Shown here: positions 18,449 through 27,415 of the stretch, in pieces
How positions within the stretch are numbered: position 1 is the first letter of the stretch
How the letters are laid out: each line of letters opens with the position of its first letter
From: Fluviicola sp.
Lineage (GTDB): Bacteria; Bacteroidota; Bacteroidia; Flavobacteriales_D; Crocinitomicaceae
DNA length: 64,000 nt
Direction: 5' to 3'
Assembly: GCA_029866325.1 (NCBI GenBank)
Contig: JARWZO010000012.1
Coordinates: 1-64,000, forward strand
Notes under the pieces: generated by a model
Database searches by the model: none
Told to the model about the DNA's origin: nothing
What the model saw: only the letters and a program-made list of their open reading frames with translations
Made by a program: the position numbers and the translations under genes

Positions 18449-19909
18449 CTAAAAGTTCTTTCGTTTTTCAAAGCCAACACCAAATCGACGCACCGGATTC
18501 ACTTTCACCATCTCGTCTGTACACACTTCCAAGATCCTTCCGGTTTTTCTGAATTCAACGCGCATTGCCGATTCAAGCATTTCCTTAGAGATAACCTGTT
18601 GATCGGTATCAAGCGCTTCAATTACGGCATCAGAGACGATATTGTAGATGCTCCCTCCGGATAACTGGTAATTCTTGGCGATGGTTTCAACAATACCCGT
18701 CTCGAAAACAAAAGGATCAAACAAGGAATTATGCCAAATTGGAAGCCGCTCTTCAAAATCGGGGAACTCAAACTCTACTATTGAGCGAATTCTACGTTGA
18801 AAAGCCTTGTCAAAAAACTGAGTCAAATCCTTTACATTCGTTGCCAACACAATGATACCTTCAAAGTCTTCTACTTTTTGAAGCAAATACGATTGCAGAT
18901 TATTGGCGTATTGATCATGAGAATCTTTGACTTCAATGCGCTTACTGAAAATGGATTCAGCTTCATCAAAGAACAGGATTCCCGGTTGTCGATTGAATCG
19001 ATCAAAAACTGCCTCGAGATTCTTTTCCGTTTCACCGATATACTTACTCACCATCTGAGCTAAATTGACGCGATACACCGGTAATTGCAACTCGTTACCA
19101 ACAGCTTCAGCAGCAAAACTCTTGCCCGTACCGGGGTCACCACTGAAAACGCAGAGATAATTTCGTCGGACTTTGTTCGAACCATGCATATTCCAAAGCT
19201 TATTCATGTTTCTGGCGAACCGCTGCAGTTTTAGTAACTCCAACATTGTTTTTTCCTTAACGATCACATCCTTCATCGTATGAATTGAAGTGCTCTTGTT
19301 AACAGGAAATCCGGGGTCTCCATCGAGACGTGGAGAATCACCCCATAATACAGCATTCAAAAACTGATCATTAAAACTGATCTGGTAATCAAGAAAGGAA
19401 ATGTCCTTCCCGAATGGGAAAGCCTTCACCAAACCGAGTAAAAAAGGCCTCGATTTAGGCTGAATGTTACGAATAGCCTTCGTCCTTAAAAATGGATCAT
19501 TGCCTGCCAGCAAATAGACGACAGTGCGAATTGTTGGACGGAAAATTCCAGTCTCTCTATCTACACGTCCCCCTGAAATTGAAGCTTTCCCATGTGATAG
19601 TTCTAATTTTAAGGTATCTAGCAGCGTAGGTTCTATGCTCGCCGCCAAAGCTACCATGACCAAAACAATTTCATCATGATCAAGATGGAAGTTTCTGACA
19701 AATTTCCCGAAATGGTCTGTTTCGTTTAAAAAGAGGTCTTCATGATCAAAACCTTCGGAACTTGCAACTGTGTGCATCCGTTGAATTAGCCAATCAAAGG
19801 AAATAATTGACTCCCGGGTATACGCTGATTGAAAGTCGGTAGCTTTCTCATGAGCATGCGAAGCGGGGATTTCTTCTGATTTTGTGGAGATCTGAAAATC
19901 TTTTTCCAT
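18449..19909 (-). CDS. AAA+ ATPase of the contractile-injection-system type
   Basis: The 486-residue protein has an N-terminal region with a winged-helix-like stretch, then a complete AAA+ core: Walker A GDPGTGKSF (about 257-265), 'ILFFDEAES' Walker B (about 313-321), 'IIVLATNVKDLTQFFDKAFQRRIRS' holding sensor 1 and the arginine-finger region (cited in parts: IIVLATN; AFQRRIRS). AAA+ proteins with this layout accompany extracellular contractile injection systems (for example Afp15-like proteins) and toxins linked to them. No sheath, tube, spike or baseplate gene occurs in this window, so its partner apparatus must be elsewhere or the gene is orphaned. It is first in the toxin operon. Confidence 0.75.
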   Translation of the reverse strand: MEKDFQISTKSEEIPASHAHEKATDFQSAYTRESIISFDWLIQRMHTVASSEGFDHEDLFLNETDHFGKFVRNFHLDHDEIVLVMVALAASIEPTLLDTLKLELSHGKASISGGRVDRETGIFRPTIRTVVYLLAGNDPFLRTKAIRNIQPKSRPFLLGLVKAFPFGKDISFLDYQISFNDQFLNAVLWGDSPRLDGDPGFPVNKSTSIHTMKDVIVKEKTMLELLKLQRFARNMNKLWNMHGSNKVRRNYLCVFSGDPGTGKSFAAEAVGNELQLPVYRVNLAQMVSKYIGETEKNLEAVFDRFNRQPGILFFDEAESIFSKRIEVKDSHDQYANNLQSYLLQKVEDFEGIIVLATNVKDLTQFFDKAFQRRIRSIVEFEFPDFEERLPIWHNSLFDPFVFETGIVETIAKNYQLSGGSIYNIVSDAVIEALDTDQQVISKEMLESAMRVEFRKTGRILEVCTDEMVKVNPVRRFGVGFEKRKNF

Positions 19910-19937
19910 TGTGAATAGTGTTGCTGAGCCTTAGAAC

Positions 19938-19968
19938 CAAATTTAAGTAAACGAAACTACATAGCCAA
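19938..19968 (-). promoter_or_regulatory. Promoter of the ATPase-toxin-immunity operon
   Basis: On the minus strand TTGG (19965-19968) is followed after 19 bases by TAAATTTG (19938-19945), an exact fit to the Bacteroidetes housekeeping promoter. Transcription would begin near 19,932, giving a leader of about 22 bases before the ATG at 19909. The ATPase, toxin and immunity genes are closely spaced behind it. Confidence 0.75.
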
Positions 19969-20124
19969 CTGTAGAAATACCTTTTTTTAACGTGATAAAT
20001 TGCAGGGAATACCTGATGTTACAAATCGGAAAAAAATGAACCACTCCACATTTTAATAGATTGTCGCGAAAACTCTAAAAGCTTGATTATTGCTGATTTT
20101 TAGGAAGGTGGTTGATTTTTGGGA

Positions 20125-20147
20125 TTCAACTTTTGGAATTGACTACT
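20125..20147 (+). repeat. 23-bp repeat, copy 3 (edge of toxin region)
   Basis: Same orientation as the copy at 11,432-11,454, with three differences over 23 bases. The rest of the gap 19,969-20,265 has no gene. Confidence 0.6.
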
Positions 20148-20178
20148 ACACTATTCATACGTACTCCACATAAAATAG

Positions 20179-20216
20179 GTCGTGGATTAACAAAGAGAAC
20201 TTCATTAACCCACGAC
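20179..20216 (-). terminator. Hairpin downstream of the PorP/SprF-SPOR gene
   Basis: Arms at 20,179-20,190 and 20,205-20,216 (one mismatch in 12) form a hairpin 50 bases past the stop at 20,266. The following sequence on the minus strand is moderately T-rich, so it is a probable terminator. Confidence 0.5.
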
Positions 20217-20265
20217 ATCTCTAACGCAACAGATTCAATGGCCTGCCACCAAATTTATTTTTCGA

Positions 20266-21741
20266 TTAATTCAACTTCAATAGCCATGCTTCATCTGTTA
20301 TAGTGCGTCGTGCCTCTGTTAGTTTAGGGTAGACAGGTGGAGTCTCAGGGCTATAGAACGTGTACACGTAATGATACCTGGCCTTTTTGTTCAGAATGAC
20401 GATTGAACTATTCACCTTATTACTAAATTTCGTGGCATTTGATTCGTTTGCAAATACACCAACCACCACATAGTATCCTTGCTTCAACGAGTTACCTTGT
20501 AAATCAACATAATCTTCAGCCAAACCGGTTCTCATACCATCTTCAAGATTTGGATTTGGATTTGACTCAGTATTTCCAGGTACAACTGTTCCTGATCCGC
20601 TTGGTTTCACGCCACTGTTTCTAAGCTCGTTAATTTCCTTTTTCAAAAGATCAACTTCCTCTGTCAATTCGCCATTGGTTTTCTTATTCGCATCTAGCTC
20701 ACTCTTAAGTGCTTCAATCTCCTGCTCGTTGACCTCAACTTTTGTTTCAGTTTCGCCCAACTTAGCATCCGTTGCTGTGGATTTCATTTCCAATGTATCA
20801 ACTCGGGCTTCAAGCTCAGTGATTCGTTTGAGTGATTCATTTTTATTGCCTCCAAATGTATATCCAAGTGTAAATTCATGACTCGTAGTTGCATAGACTC
20901 TGATGTCATTGATCATGATATCGTAGGAATAGCCAACCGTCAACCGAGAATGCGGTTTTATCATCGCATTGAGTGATACAGCATAATCGCTCTTGTAAGA
21001 CACACCAAGTCCTAAAAAATCGCGGTACTTAGCGAAAAAGCCGCCTTCATATTGGATGGGAGCTCCTGGTGCATATCTCAGTAAAAACATAGGCGAAATA
21101 GCGACCTTATCTTCCATTAAGTGAAAGTCATAGCTGGCAGATGCAAGCAGGTGTCTTGATGAACGAAGATACATGGAAACGTCATTTGCGTTTTGATAAT
21201 TTAAACGAGAGGTCATTAATTGCTGTATGGAAGCTCCGATGTTTAAATCTTTCCAATTGTAGACAAATCCAACATTTCCATCAAATCCAGCCTTCGATTG
21301 CATTTGAGAAAGTAAATAGGAATCGTTCTGATCTTTAACAATTATTTTGTCGAAGTCAACCCGTTTGCTCACTACTCCAATTCCTAAACCAAGTAATAAA
21401 TGGTGATCGTCAGTCATTTTAACGCGGTAAGAATAGGAACCATACCCTCCTACTTCATTTAGAATTCCTGTTCGATCTTGATACATCGACAATCCAAAGC
21501 CACCCTTTTCCTCTTTTAGACTTCCTTCAAAATTGAACGCATTTGTAATGGGGGCATCCGGAACTCCCGACCATTGTGTTCGGTGCACAAGAAAGGCATT
21601 TGTATTACCGGAAGCTCCTGCGAATGCCGGATTGTAAATAAATGGCGTGTAGAAATACTGATTGATCATTGGGATTTGCTGTGCCACAGAATGGCAAATG
21701 GCCCCAAACGTAACTATTGCTAGTGTGATAAAAGTTTTCAT
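20266..21741 (-). CDS. PorP/SprF-family outer-membrane protein with C-terminal coiled coil and SPOR domain
   Basis: The protein begins with a signal peptide (MKTFITLAIVTFGAICHSVAQ) and the PorP/SprF hallmark 'INQYFYTPFIYNPAFAGASG'. Residues about 20-300 are the 14-strand-type barrel expected in the outer membrane, where these proteins anchor or help to translocate T9SS type B adhesins. A predicted coiled coil (about 305-375, heptad-rich ELEARVDTLEMKS) and a linker follow, and the C-terminal 85 residues resemble a SPOR peptidoglycan-binding domain (GYYVVVGVFANESNATKFSN). The fusion could tether the barrel to peptidoglycan. It follows the type B adhesin gene by 19 bases. Confidence 0.8.
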   Translation of the reverse strand: MKTFITLAIVTFGAICHSVAQQIPMINQYFYTPFIYNPAFAGASGNTNAFLVHRTQWSGVPDAPITNAFNFEGSLKEEKGGFGLSMYQDRTGILNEVGGYGSYSYRVKMTDDHHLLLGLGIGVVSKRVDFDKIIVKDQNDSYLLSQMQSKAGFDGNVGFVYNWKDLNIGASIQQLMTSRLNYQNANDVSMYLRSSRHLLASASYDFHLMEDKVAISPMFLLRYAPGAPIQYEGGFFAKYRDFLGLGVSYKSDYAVSLNAMIKPHSRLTVGYSYDIMINDIRVYATTSHEFTLGYTFGGNKNESLKRITELEARVDTLEMKSTATDAKLGETETKVEVNEQEIEALKSELDANKKTNGELTEEVDLLKKEINELRNSGVKPSGSGTVVPGNTESNPNPNLEDGMRTGLAEDYVDLQGNSLKQGYYVVVGVFANESNATKFSNKVNSSIVILNKKARYHYVYTFYSPETPPVYPKLTEARRTITDEAWLLKLN

Positions 21742-21760
21742 AAATTTTTCTATTTCGGGG

Positions 21761-24178
21761 TTATTTACCTAATACAGTGATTGCTCCTTTGAATATCTTC
21801 TCGGATCCGTCAAATGTCAACACATAGTAATACGAAGCATCAGGAACCTGCTTCCCTTCAAAGGTGGCGTCCCACTCATTGTTGTAGCCGGTTGCTTTAA
21901 AAATTTCCTGGCCATAGCGATTGTATATTGCAACTTGATTATCCGGATAGTTTTCGATATTAATGATATTCCAAACATCGTTCTCGCCATCCCCATTTGG
22001 AGTTACCACGTTAGCAGGTGTGAACAAATAATCAACTAAAACAGTTACAATTACTGAATCAATATCCACACATCCGTTTAGATCAGTTACCGTCAGTTCA
22101 TAACCGGTTGAAATCAGCGGGTAAGCAATGGGGGTGGCAATAAACGCATCGTCTAATGTCGCAGCAGGTGACCATTGATAAAAGTCTCCTCCGGATCCGT
22201 GCAAGTCAGCTAGCCAGCCTAAACTGATGGTGGTGTCGTTCCCCGCGTTTGCAACCGGATTCGCCCATACTGTGACTGTCATTGTATCAAAGTTTGTACA
22301 GAGCGTAATCGGATCAACTACATTTAAGGTATATAAACCGGATGTGTTTACGGTGATTGTTTGAGTAATCTCTGTGGTGCTCCATAGATAATTTAATCCC
22401 GGTTCACCGGAAAGATCAACGCTTCCACCCATGCAAAATGCAACAGGACCATTTGCGGTGATTGTTGGATCAGGAAGAGCATTCACTGTGGCATTCACGA
22501 AAGCCGTGTCGGCACAACCTTCATCAGAAATAGTGATCAAACTCGCGGAATAAATTCCGGGAGCGCCATACGTGTGAACAGGATTTAGAGAGACCGACGA
22601 TGTACCGTCACCAAAGTCCCATAGATAAAATGACGTCACTCCGGCAGCAATGGATGTTCCATTTACGAAACTGGAAGTTGCTCCAATACAAACATCAGCC
22701 ACGGTGTATAGAGGAATCGGTTTCGGATGAACAGTAACGACGCCAATACTGGAGTTGACAGTTCCACAAACGCCATTATCTACAATCACTTGATACCAGG
22801 TTGTGGTAGTTAGATTATTGAAAACTAGTGTATTGGTGATGTTTCCTGCTGATGTCCATGTAGCACCGGAATCTACCGAAAATTCCCAATCAACAATTGT
22901 CCCTGATTCACCTGTCAACGCCAGCGTACCGGTATTGTAAGTTTCACAAACTTCGGTGCTGGCAGTAACACTTCCTCCCACAGGTGCTTGGTTTACCGTA
23001 ATGGTTGCAGGTAGAGAAATTGCTTCCGGACATGTTCCACTTTGCACCACAGCATGATACATGGTAGTGGCGGTAAGATTGAGGTAATTCTGGCTCGTGG
23101 TGTTATTGGCAAGTACAATCCAGCTTAAGCCACCATCAATGGAGTATTCCCAACGATTTACTGATCCGGTATGTCCGGCAAGGGTTAAAACTCCCGCGTT
23201 TCCTGAGCTGCATACTGTTGCAGACAATGATACAGTTCCTCCAACAGGTGCAGGATCGACCGTAACGATGCCAATGGATGAAGTTGTATTTCCGCATACT
23301 CCACCATTTAGGATTGCCCGGTACCAAGTGGTCACCAAAAGATTTAAAAAAGGTTCTGAATTTGTGACATTTGCAATAGGAGTCCATGTTGTGCCATTGT
23401 CTGTTGAAAATTCCCAACCAACAATTGTCCCTGATTCTCCACTTAATGTCATTGTGCCAGCGTTGGCTCCTTGGCAAACGGTCACATCCGGACCAACCGT
23501 TCCTCCCACAGGTGCTTGGTTTACCGTAATCGTTGCTGGTACAGAAATTGCTTCCAGACATGTTCCATTTTGCACTACAGCATGATACATGGTAGTGGCG
23601 GTAAGATTGAGGTAATTCTGACTCGTAGTGGTATTCGCAAGTACAATCCAACTTATACCTCCATCAATAGAATATTCCCATCGATTTACCGATCCGGTAT
23701 GCCCGCCAAGCGTTAATACGCCTGCGTTCCCTGACGAACAAACTGTGGCTGATCCTGCAACCGCACCACCTACTGTGGGGGCATCGCTTGTTACCAAATA
23801 ACCATTAATGGCATCATTTGATGGGTTAACATCCCCGATAAGTAGACATGAACCATCGATTACGTATGCTCCGGGAATCGACAAATTAGCTACTGTTAAA
23901 AAAGAATAGGTTGTGGTCGTATTGGGCAAGAAAGATGCAATTACCACAGGTTCAGTTACCGGAGCACCTGCATTCACGACATAGGTTACTGTAAAAGGAA
24001 TGCCGCTTAAATCGGTTGTGCCGACATTCTCAATTTCAAAAGTAATTACTTCGAAGGCCCCTAAATTACATCCGGAGCTTGGATTTGTGATTGCATTTAC
24101 TCTTACATCTTGACCAAGACTATCAAGAGCCACAAGCATTGACAACACCAGTGGGAGTAGCAGTAGTAGTTTCTTCAT
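21761..24178 (-). CDS. Secreted adhesin-like protein with T9SS type B (CHU_C) sorting domain
   Basis: The signal peptide is followed by a CARDB-like N-terminal domain (about 25-125), four repeat modules of about 88 residues in the order A-B-A-B ('TVCSSGNAGVLTL...', '...ESGTIVGWEFS'), and a PKD-like domain ('FYLWDFGDGTSSVSLNP'). The last 85 residues are a gliding-motility-associated CHU_C/type B domain ('FTPANVVTPNGDGENDVWNI' to 'ISVYNRYGQ'-type sequence, here VAIYNRYGQEIF). Type B cargo needs a PorP/SprF partner, and one is encoded 19 bases downstream. It is therefore likely to be anchored at the surface; the ligand is unknown. Confidence 0.9.
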   Translation of the reverse strand: MKKLLLLLPLVLSMLVALDSLGQDVRVNAITNPSSGCNLGAFEVITFEIENVGTTDLSGIPFTVTYVVNAGAPVTEPVVIASFLPNTTTTYSFLTVANLSIPGAYVIDGSCLLIGDVNPSNDAINGYLVTSDAPTVGGAVAGSATVCSSGNAGVLTLGGHTGSVNRWEYSIDGGISWIVLANTTTSQNYLNLTATTMYHAVVQNGTCLEAISVPATITVNQAPVGGTVGPDVTVCQGANAGTMTLSGESGTIVGWEFSTDNGTTWTPIANVTNSEPFLNLLVTTWYRAILNGGVCGNTTSSIGIVTVDPAPVGGTVSLSATVCSSGNAGVLTLAGHTGSVNRWEYSIDGGLSWIVLANNTTSQNYLNLTATTMYHAVVQSGTCPEAISLPATITVNQAPVGGSVTASTEVCETYNTGTLALTGESGTIVDWEFSVDSGATWTSAGNITNTLVFNNLTTTTWYQVIVDNGVCGTVNSSIGVVTVHPKPIPLYTVADVCIGATSSFVNGTSIAAGVTSFYLWDFGDGTSSVSLNPVHTYGAPGIYSASLITISDEGCADTAFVNATVNALPDPTITANGPVAFCMGGSVDLSGEPGLNYLWSTTEITQTITVNTSGLYTLNVVDPITLCTNFDTMTVTVWANPVANAGNDTTISLGWLADLHGSGGDFYQWSPAATLDDAFIATPIAYPLISTGYELTVTDLNGCVDIDSVIVTVLVDYLFTPANVVTPNGDGENDVWNIINIENYPDNQVAIYNRYGQEIFKATGYNNEWDATFEGKQVPDASYYYVLTFDGSEKIFKGAITVLGK

Positions 24179-24406
24179 AAAAAAAATAGTTTGTAGCTTA
24201 AAACAGTTGATAAAATAAAAATTCAGCTCAATTTACAACTTATGTTTTTAGTCCTCAAAAAAATCTTTTACGACTTATCAACGATGTTATTTCTCATGAC
24301 AAAACCCTTTTCCCAAAGAATGTACAACTATTTTTGTGACACGAATCCTTGTAAATTCCAATCTCAACTGCTGTTACCGTTTGTGACGTTTTTATGAGGG
24401 CCATTC

Positions 24407-25051
24407 TCATCGTAACGTCCGTTCTCTGCTCCGAATCATTTTCAGGCATCTCCAATCTGTTAGCAAAATCCAAATCAGGAACACCAGCAAGGTGATTTTT
24501 TGAATGAAAGGCAAAGCGATGATTCCCCATTCTGTAATATAGATGATGAAATTGATCACAATCAACAAGATGCAGCTCCACCCCAAGTAATAAAGTCGGG
24601 TGAATTTGTATCGGTACAACTCGGTGAGTGTGGCTGCCATCGGGATGGCGCTGATGGAGGTTCCGATACCGATTACGCTGTCGTGATAACTGGTGAAAAT
24701 AAAAATGAGAATGAACATGGAAACGCTTCCGGTGTAACGTATGAGGAGCGTGAAGGCTTTTCGCTCATGGAACAATTTTGGTAATTGAAACCAGAATAAC
24801 GCAAGCGATGAAAAGAGAATGATCATGGCTGTTAAGGCAATTGTTCGGGCTTGATTCCATTCACCGTTTTTTGCGTAACGAGCAATGAGATCGCACCAGT
24901 AATTGTTGATCCAGTCAAAACCCTGATGCGTTGGTTTTAGTGTTGAACCACCCGGATAATAGAACGCTGCAATCACATAAAGCACCATGAAAAGCAGTAT
25001 CCCCGCAATGGGAATGAATAACCAACGTTCTTCATTCGAGTAGTTTTTCAT
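24407..25051 (-). CDS. DUF998-like membrane protein
   Basis: This 214-residue protein has about six membrane segments and resembles DUF998-family proteins of unknown function ('YVIAAFYYPGGSTLKPTHQG', 'TSYHDSVIGIGTSISAIPM'). The start codon overlaps the stop of the upstream ATP-cone/nuclease gene by four bases, so the pair is co-translated. A stop at 24407 leaves a 228-base gap before the CHU_C gene start, in which nothing was recognised. Confidence 0.65.
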   Translation of the reverse strand: MKNYSNEERWLFIPIAGILLFMVLYVIAAFYYPGGSTLKPTHQGFDWINNYWCDLIARYAKNGEWNQARTIALTAMIILFSSLALFWFQLPKLFHERKAFTLLIRYTGSVSMFILIFIFTSYHDSVIGIGTSISAIPMAATLTELYRYKFTRLYYLGWSCILLIVINFIIYITEWGIIALPFIQKITLLVFLIWILLTDWRCLKMIRSRERTLR

Positions 25052-25920
25052 CGTTCTGAGACACCTTTATCGATAGCGGTTTCACGACACAAGCGGTTTG
25101 CTTCGTCTAATACCGTTTTTATTCTACCCGATTTAATACCAATGCTTTCAAGCAGGTGTTTGTTTGTGATCAATTGATTGCACAATACCGTTTCACGATC
25201 CAATAAACGACGTTTCTCAGCAATAGTAAGCGATGTGAGGCAAGTAACCGGATAAAGCCCGGATTGGTCGATCAACTCTTTTAGCCCTTTTTTAAACGGT
25301 CGGTCCCAACCCAGAATTTCAATTCCGGAGCAGCCTGCATATTGTAAGGCATCTTCGGTAAAGCGGGTATTGGTAACGATACAAACCTGTTGCTTTAAGG
25401 AGGCATATTCGGGTTTTTGGAGTTCCTGGGCCTTTACATCATTAAAGCGTGAGTGAATGTACAAGGGGATTTTGATGTTGCAGGAAATCCCCTGCTGATT
25501 GTGGTACTTGCATTCGATCAGCAACAATTCGTCTCCTTTTTTAGCAACCACATCAATTTCATGCGTTACACATTTACCCTGCATGAACTGTCCTACTTTG
25601 GTTGTGTATCCTTGAAACTTCATCAATTCGGCTACATATTTTTCAAAGGGAAAACCCGAAGGTCCGAGTTCCATAATGGCGTCTTTCAAATGATACCTGG
25701 CGGCCAGATGACGCGATCCGGATTTCAACAACGCAAATGCAATGCGGTAGATCTGTTTGGTAGCAATGCCGTCATACAACTGTTGTTTTACTTCGTGAAG
25801 AATGGAATCGATCTGTTCTTCATCGGCACCCGACCTGCGCAGCGATGCTCTGATTTTTTCTTCTGAAAACGGATTCTGTTCTCCGGAGGCTTTTGTTACG
25901 AATAATTGGTTATGCATCAA
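25048..25920 (-). CDS. ATP-cone domain fused to a restriction-endonuclease-like domain
   Basis: Residues 1-90 match an ATP-cone ('ASGEQNPFSEEKIRASLRRS', 'YDGIATKQIYRIAFALLKSG'), a nucleotide-sensing domain known from ribonucleotide reductase and NrdR. The middle resembles an Mrr-type PD-(D/E)xK nuclease: 'HEIDVVAKKGDELLLIECKYH' gives D and E-x-K in the correct spacing, with 'FEKYVAELMKFQGYTT' typical of the preceding helix. A C-terminal helical segment follows. Such a protein could cleave DNA under nucleotide control; that is inference. It overlaps the DUF998 gene by four bases. Confidence 0.75.
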   Translation of the reverse strand: MMHNQLFVTKASGEQNPFSEEKIRASLRRSGADEEQIDSILHEVKQQLYDGIATKQIYRIAFALLKSGSRHLAARYHLKDAIMELGPSGFPFEKYVAELMKFQGYTTKVGQFMQGKCVTHEIDVVAKKGDELLLIECKYHNQQGISCNIKIPLYIHSRFNDVKAQELQKPEYASLKQQVCIVTNTRFTEDALQYAGCSGIEILGWDRPFKKGLKELIDQSGLYPVTCLTSLTIAEKRRLLDRETVLCNQLITNKHLLESIGIKSGRIKTVLDEANRLCRETAIDKGVSER

Positions 25921-26104
25921 ATGAGGAGTTTGTAATCGTTACTATCAAAAGACAAATATCGCAAAGAAAGAATACGGAATTGATGATCTAAATCAGTTAT
26001 TCAAATATTGTATGGCCCCAAACGTACCACAATATTCTCTTACTTTTTGCCAAGGCTGAAAAAGTAAGCAAAACATCCTTTCGCGCCATTCATAGCCGCT
26101 CGTG

Positions 26105-26199
26105 AAAAATGGCTCTTTCTGTGTTTTAAGGTCAAAAGTGTCAGATCAGGATCTGAAACGCAAGCGCTTTTGACAAAACACAACGAAACAGCCATTTTT
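26105..26199. repeat. 95-bp imperfect palindrome
   Basis: Arms of about 35 bases at 26,105-26,140 and 26,165-26,199 pair with a few bulges, around a second perfect 16-base palindrome at 26,141-26,156. It could form a strong hairpin or cruciform in the 483-base gap between divergent genes (25,921-26,403). Nothing else was recognised in that gap. Confidence 0.65.
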
Positions 26200-26403
26200 C
26201 TTACTTCGCTTTCTTGAATTGGCGCTGTCCGCAAACTAACTTGTGGGTAAAAAAAAGCAGTAGTAGACGAATCTTTTATTTTACTAAACTAAGTGAATGG
26301 TATGTATAAGATTCTTCTGTTAGAATAAATCCTAATGGTAAAATCACCAATAATTAACAGATCGATCTGTTTCACTATCAAAGTTTTCACAATCTTTGTA
26401 TGG

Positions 26404-27099
26404 ATGAATCAATTCTTCTCCATCTCTCAGCTGATCAGTCCTGCGGATAACGGACCCATTTACCGTGAAACCGTTGATCTTTCTGAATTTATCGTTGAAC
26501 CTTGGAATGCTTACTCTTCGTTAACGTTTATCGTTGTTGCTCTGATATTGCTGTGGCAATTACGCGGCAAGTTTACGGCATTTCCGTTCATCGTTTTTTT
26601 CTGTGTTCCGCTGTTGATTATCGGTGGTTTAGGAAGTACGCTCTTTCATGCCTTCCGCTCATCGGTTTGGTTGTTGTTATTGGATGTGCTACCAATCGTT
26701 GCTTTGGTGCTGGGCGTCAGTATTTGGATGTGGCTGAAAGTGCTTTCACCTAAATGGCTGGTAATTCCGGTAGTCGTGATTTTTGCGGCGTTGACTTATA
26801 GCGTCGGCTTATTATTCCAGGGACAAGATCGGATTTCGGCAGGATATGTGGTGCGTGGAACCATGTTACTACTGCCATGTGTGCTTTATTTGCGCAAAAC
26901 GCACTTCAAACAAGGATTTTTGCTACTGTTAACAGGTCTTTTTCTTGTTTTAGCGTTGGTCTGTCGTTACATCGATGAAAAAACCACCATCGACTTCATG
27001 CCTTGGGGAACGCATTGGTTATGGCATGTCAACACCGCTTTCGCCGCCTATTTTCTTGGTCGCTATCTGATCGGAAATACCCAAAAAGCAATCCCCTGA
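26404..27099 (+). CDS. Ceramidase-like membrane hydrolase (CREST family)
   Basis: The protein has seven probable membrane segments and the CREST-family metal-site blocks: 'EFIVEPWNAYSS', 'GLGSTLFHAFRSSVW...D', and 'MPWGTHWLWHVNTAFAAYFL'. Members include alkaline ceramidases and hydrolases that use a zinc held by histidines and aspartate. The ATG at 26404 fits the family's short N-terminus; an upstream ATG at 26335 adds 23 residues. A likely substrate is a lipid amide, which would suit the sphingolipids found in many Bacteroidetes (inference). Confidence 0.7.
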   Translation: MNQFFSISQLISPADNGPIYRETVDLSEFIVEPWNAYSSLTFIVVALILLWQLRGKFTAFPFIVFFCVPLLIIGGLGSTLFHAFRSSVWLLLLDVLPIVALVLGVSIWMWLKVLSPKWLVIPVVVIFAALTYSVGLLFQGQDRISAGYVVRGTMLLLPCVLYLRKTHFKQGFLLLLTGLFLVLALVCRYIDEKTTIDFMPWGTHWLWHVNTAFAAYFLGRYLIGNTQKAIP

Positions 27100-27100
27100 A

Positions 27101-27339
27101 AGGTGATTTCCTATTTAAACGCACAACCCTTGTAGAATTTGACGTACTGCGTATTTTCCACCATCCGCCGCGGCGGAAATGAAGCATTGTGTACAATTCA
27201 TTACGAATGGTCAGCCAAGGCTGATTTCACTAATCCAAATGGAAACTTGTTTCCATTATTCGCTTTAAATTCATGTATAATTTTCATTTCCGCCGCGGCG
27301 GATGGGAGACTGCTATGTGCGCTTTAATGGGAAATTGCC
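27101..27339. repeat. MITE-like palindromic element, copy A
   Basis: Imperfect terminal inverted repeats at 27,103-27,126 and about 27,314-27,338 bracket a 239-bp element containing an internal perfect 21-bp inverted pair (27,161-27,181 and 27,286-27,306) built from a CCGCCGCGGCGG palindrome. The sequence aligns with the elements at 44,806-45,059 and 36,789-36,930. It fills the 316-base gap between the ceramidase-like and PhoD genes and carries no gene. Confidence 0.7.
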
Positions 27340-27415
27340 TCCTGAAAGCAGTCTTAATCCTCCGATAACATCCTGTCTGCTCGAACCGAGTATCTTTACC
27401 GCAAAATAAAACAAG

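Noticed and set aside
23097-23716. Long reading frames overlapping the CHU_C adhesin
   Set aside because: They are shadows of a repeat-rich coding gene on the minus strand with clear signal peptide and sorting domain.
26040-26234. 64-residue minus-strand reading frame
   Set aside because: It lies across the large palindrome at 26,105-26,199, has no recognisable family, and its codons do not resemble neighbouring genes.
27139-27327. Short plus-strand reading frame between the ceramidase-like and PhoD genes
   Set aside because: It falls wholly within MITE-like copy A and is not conserved in copy B.
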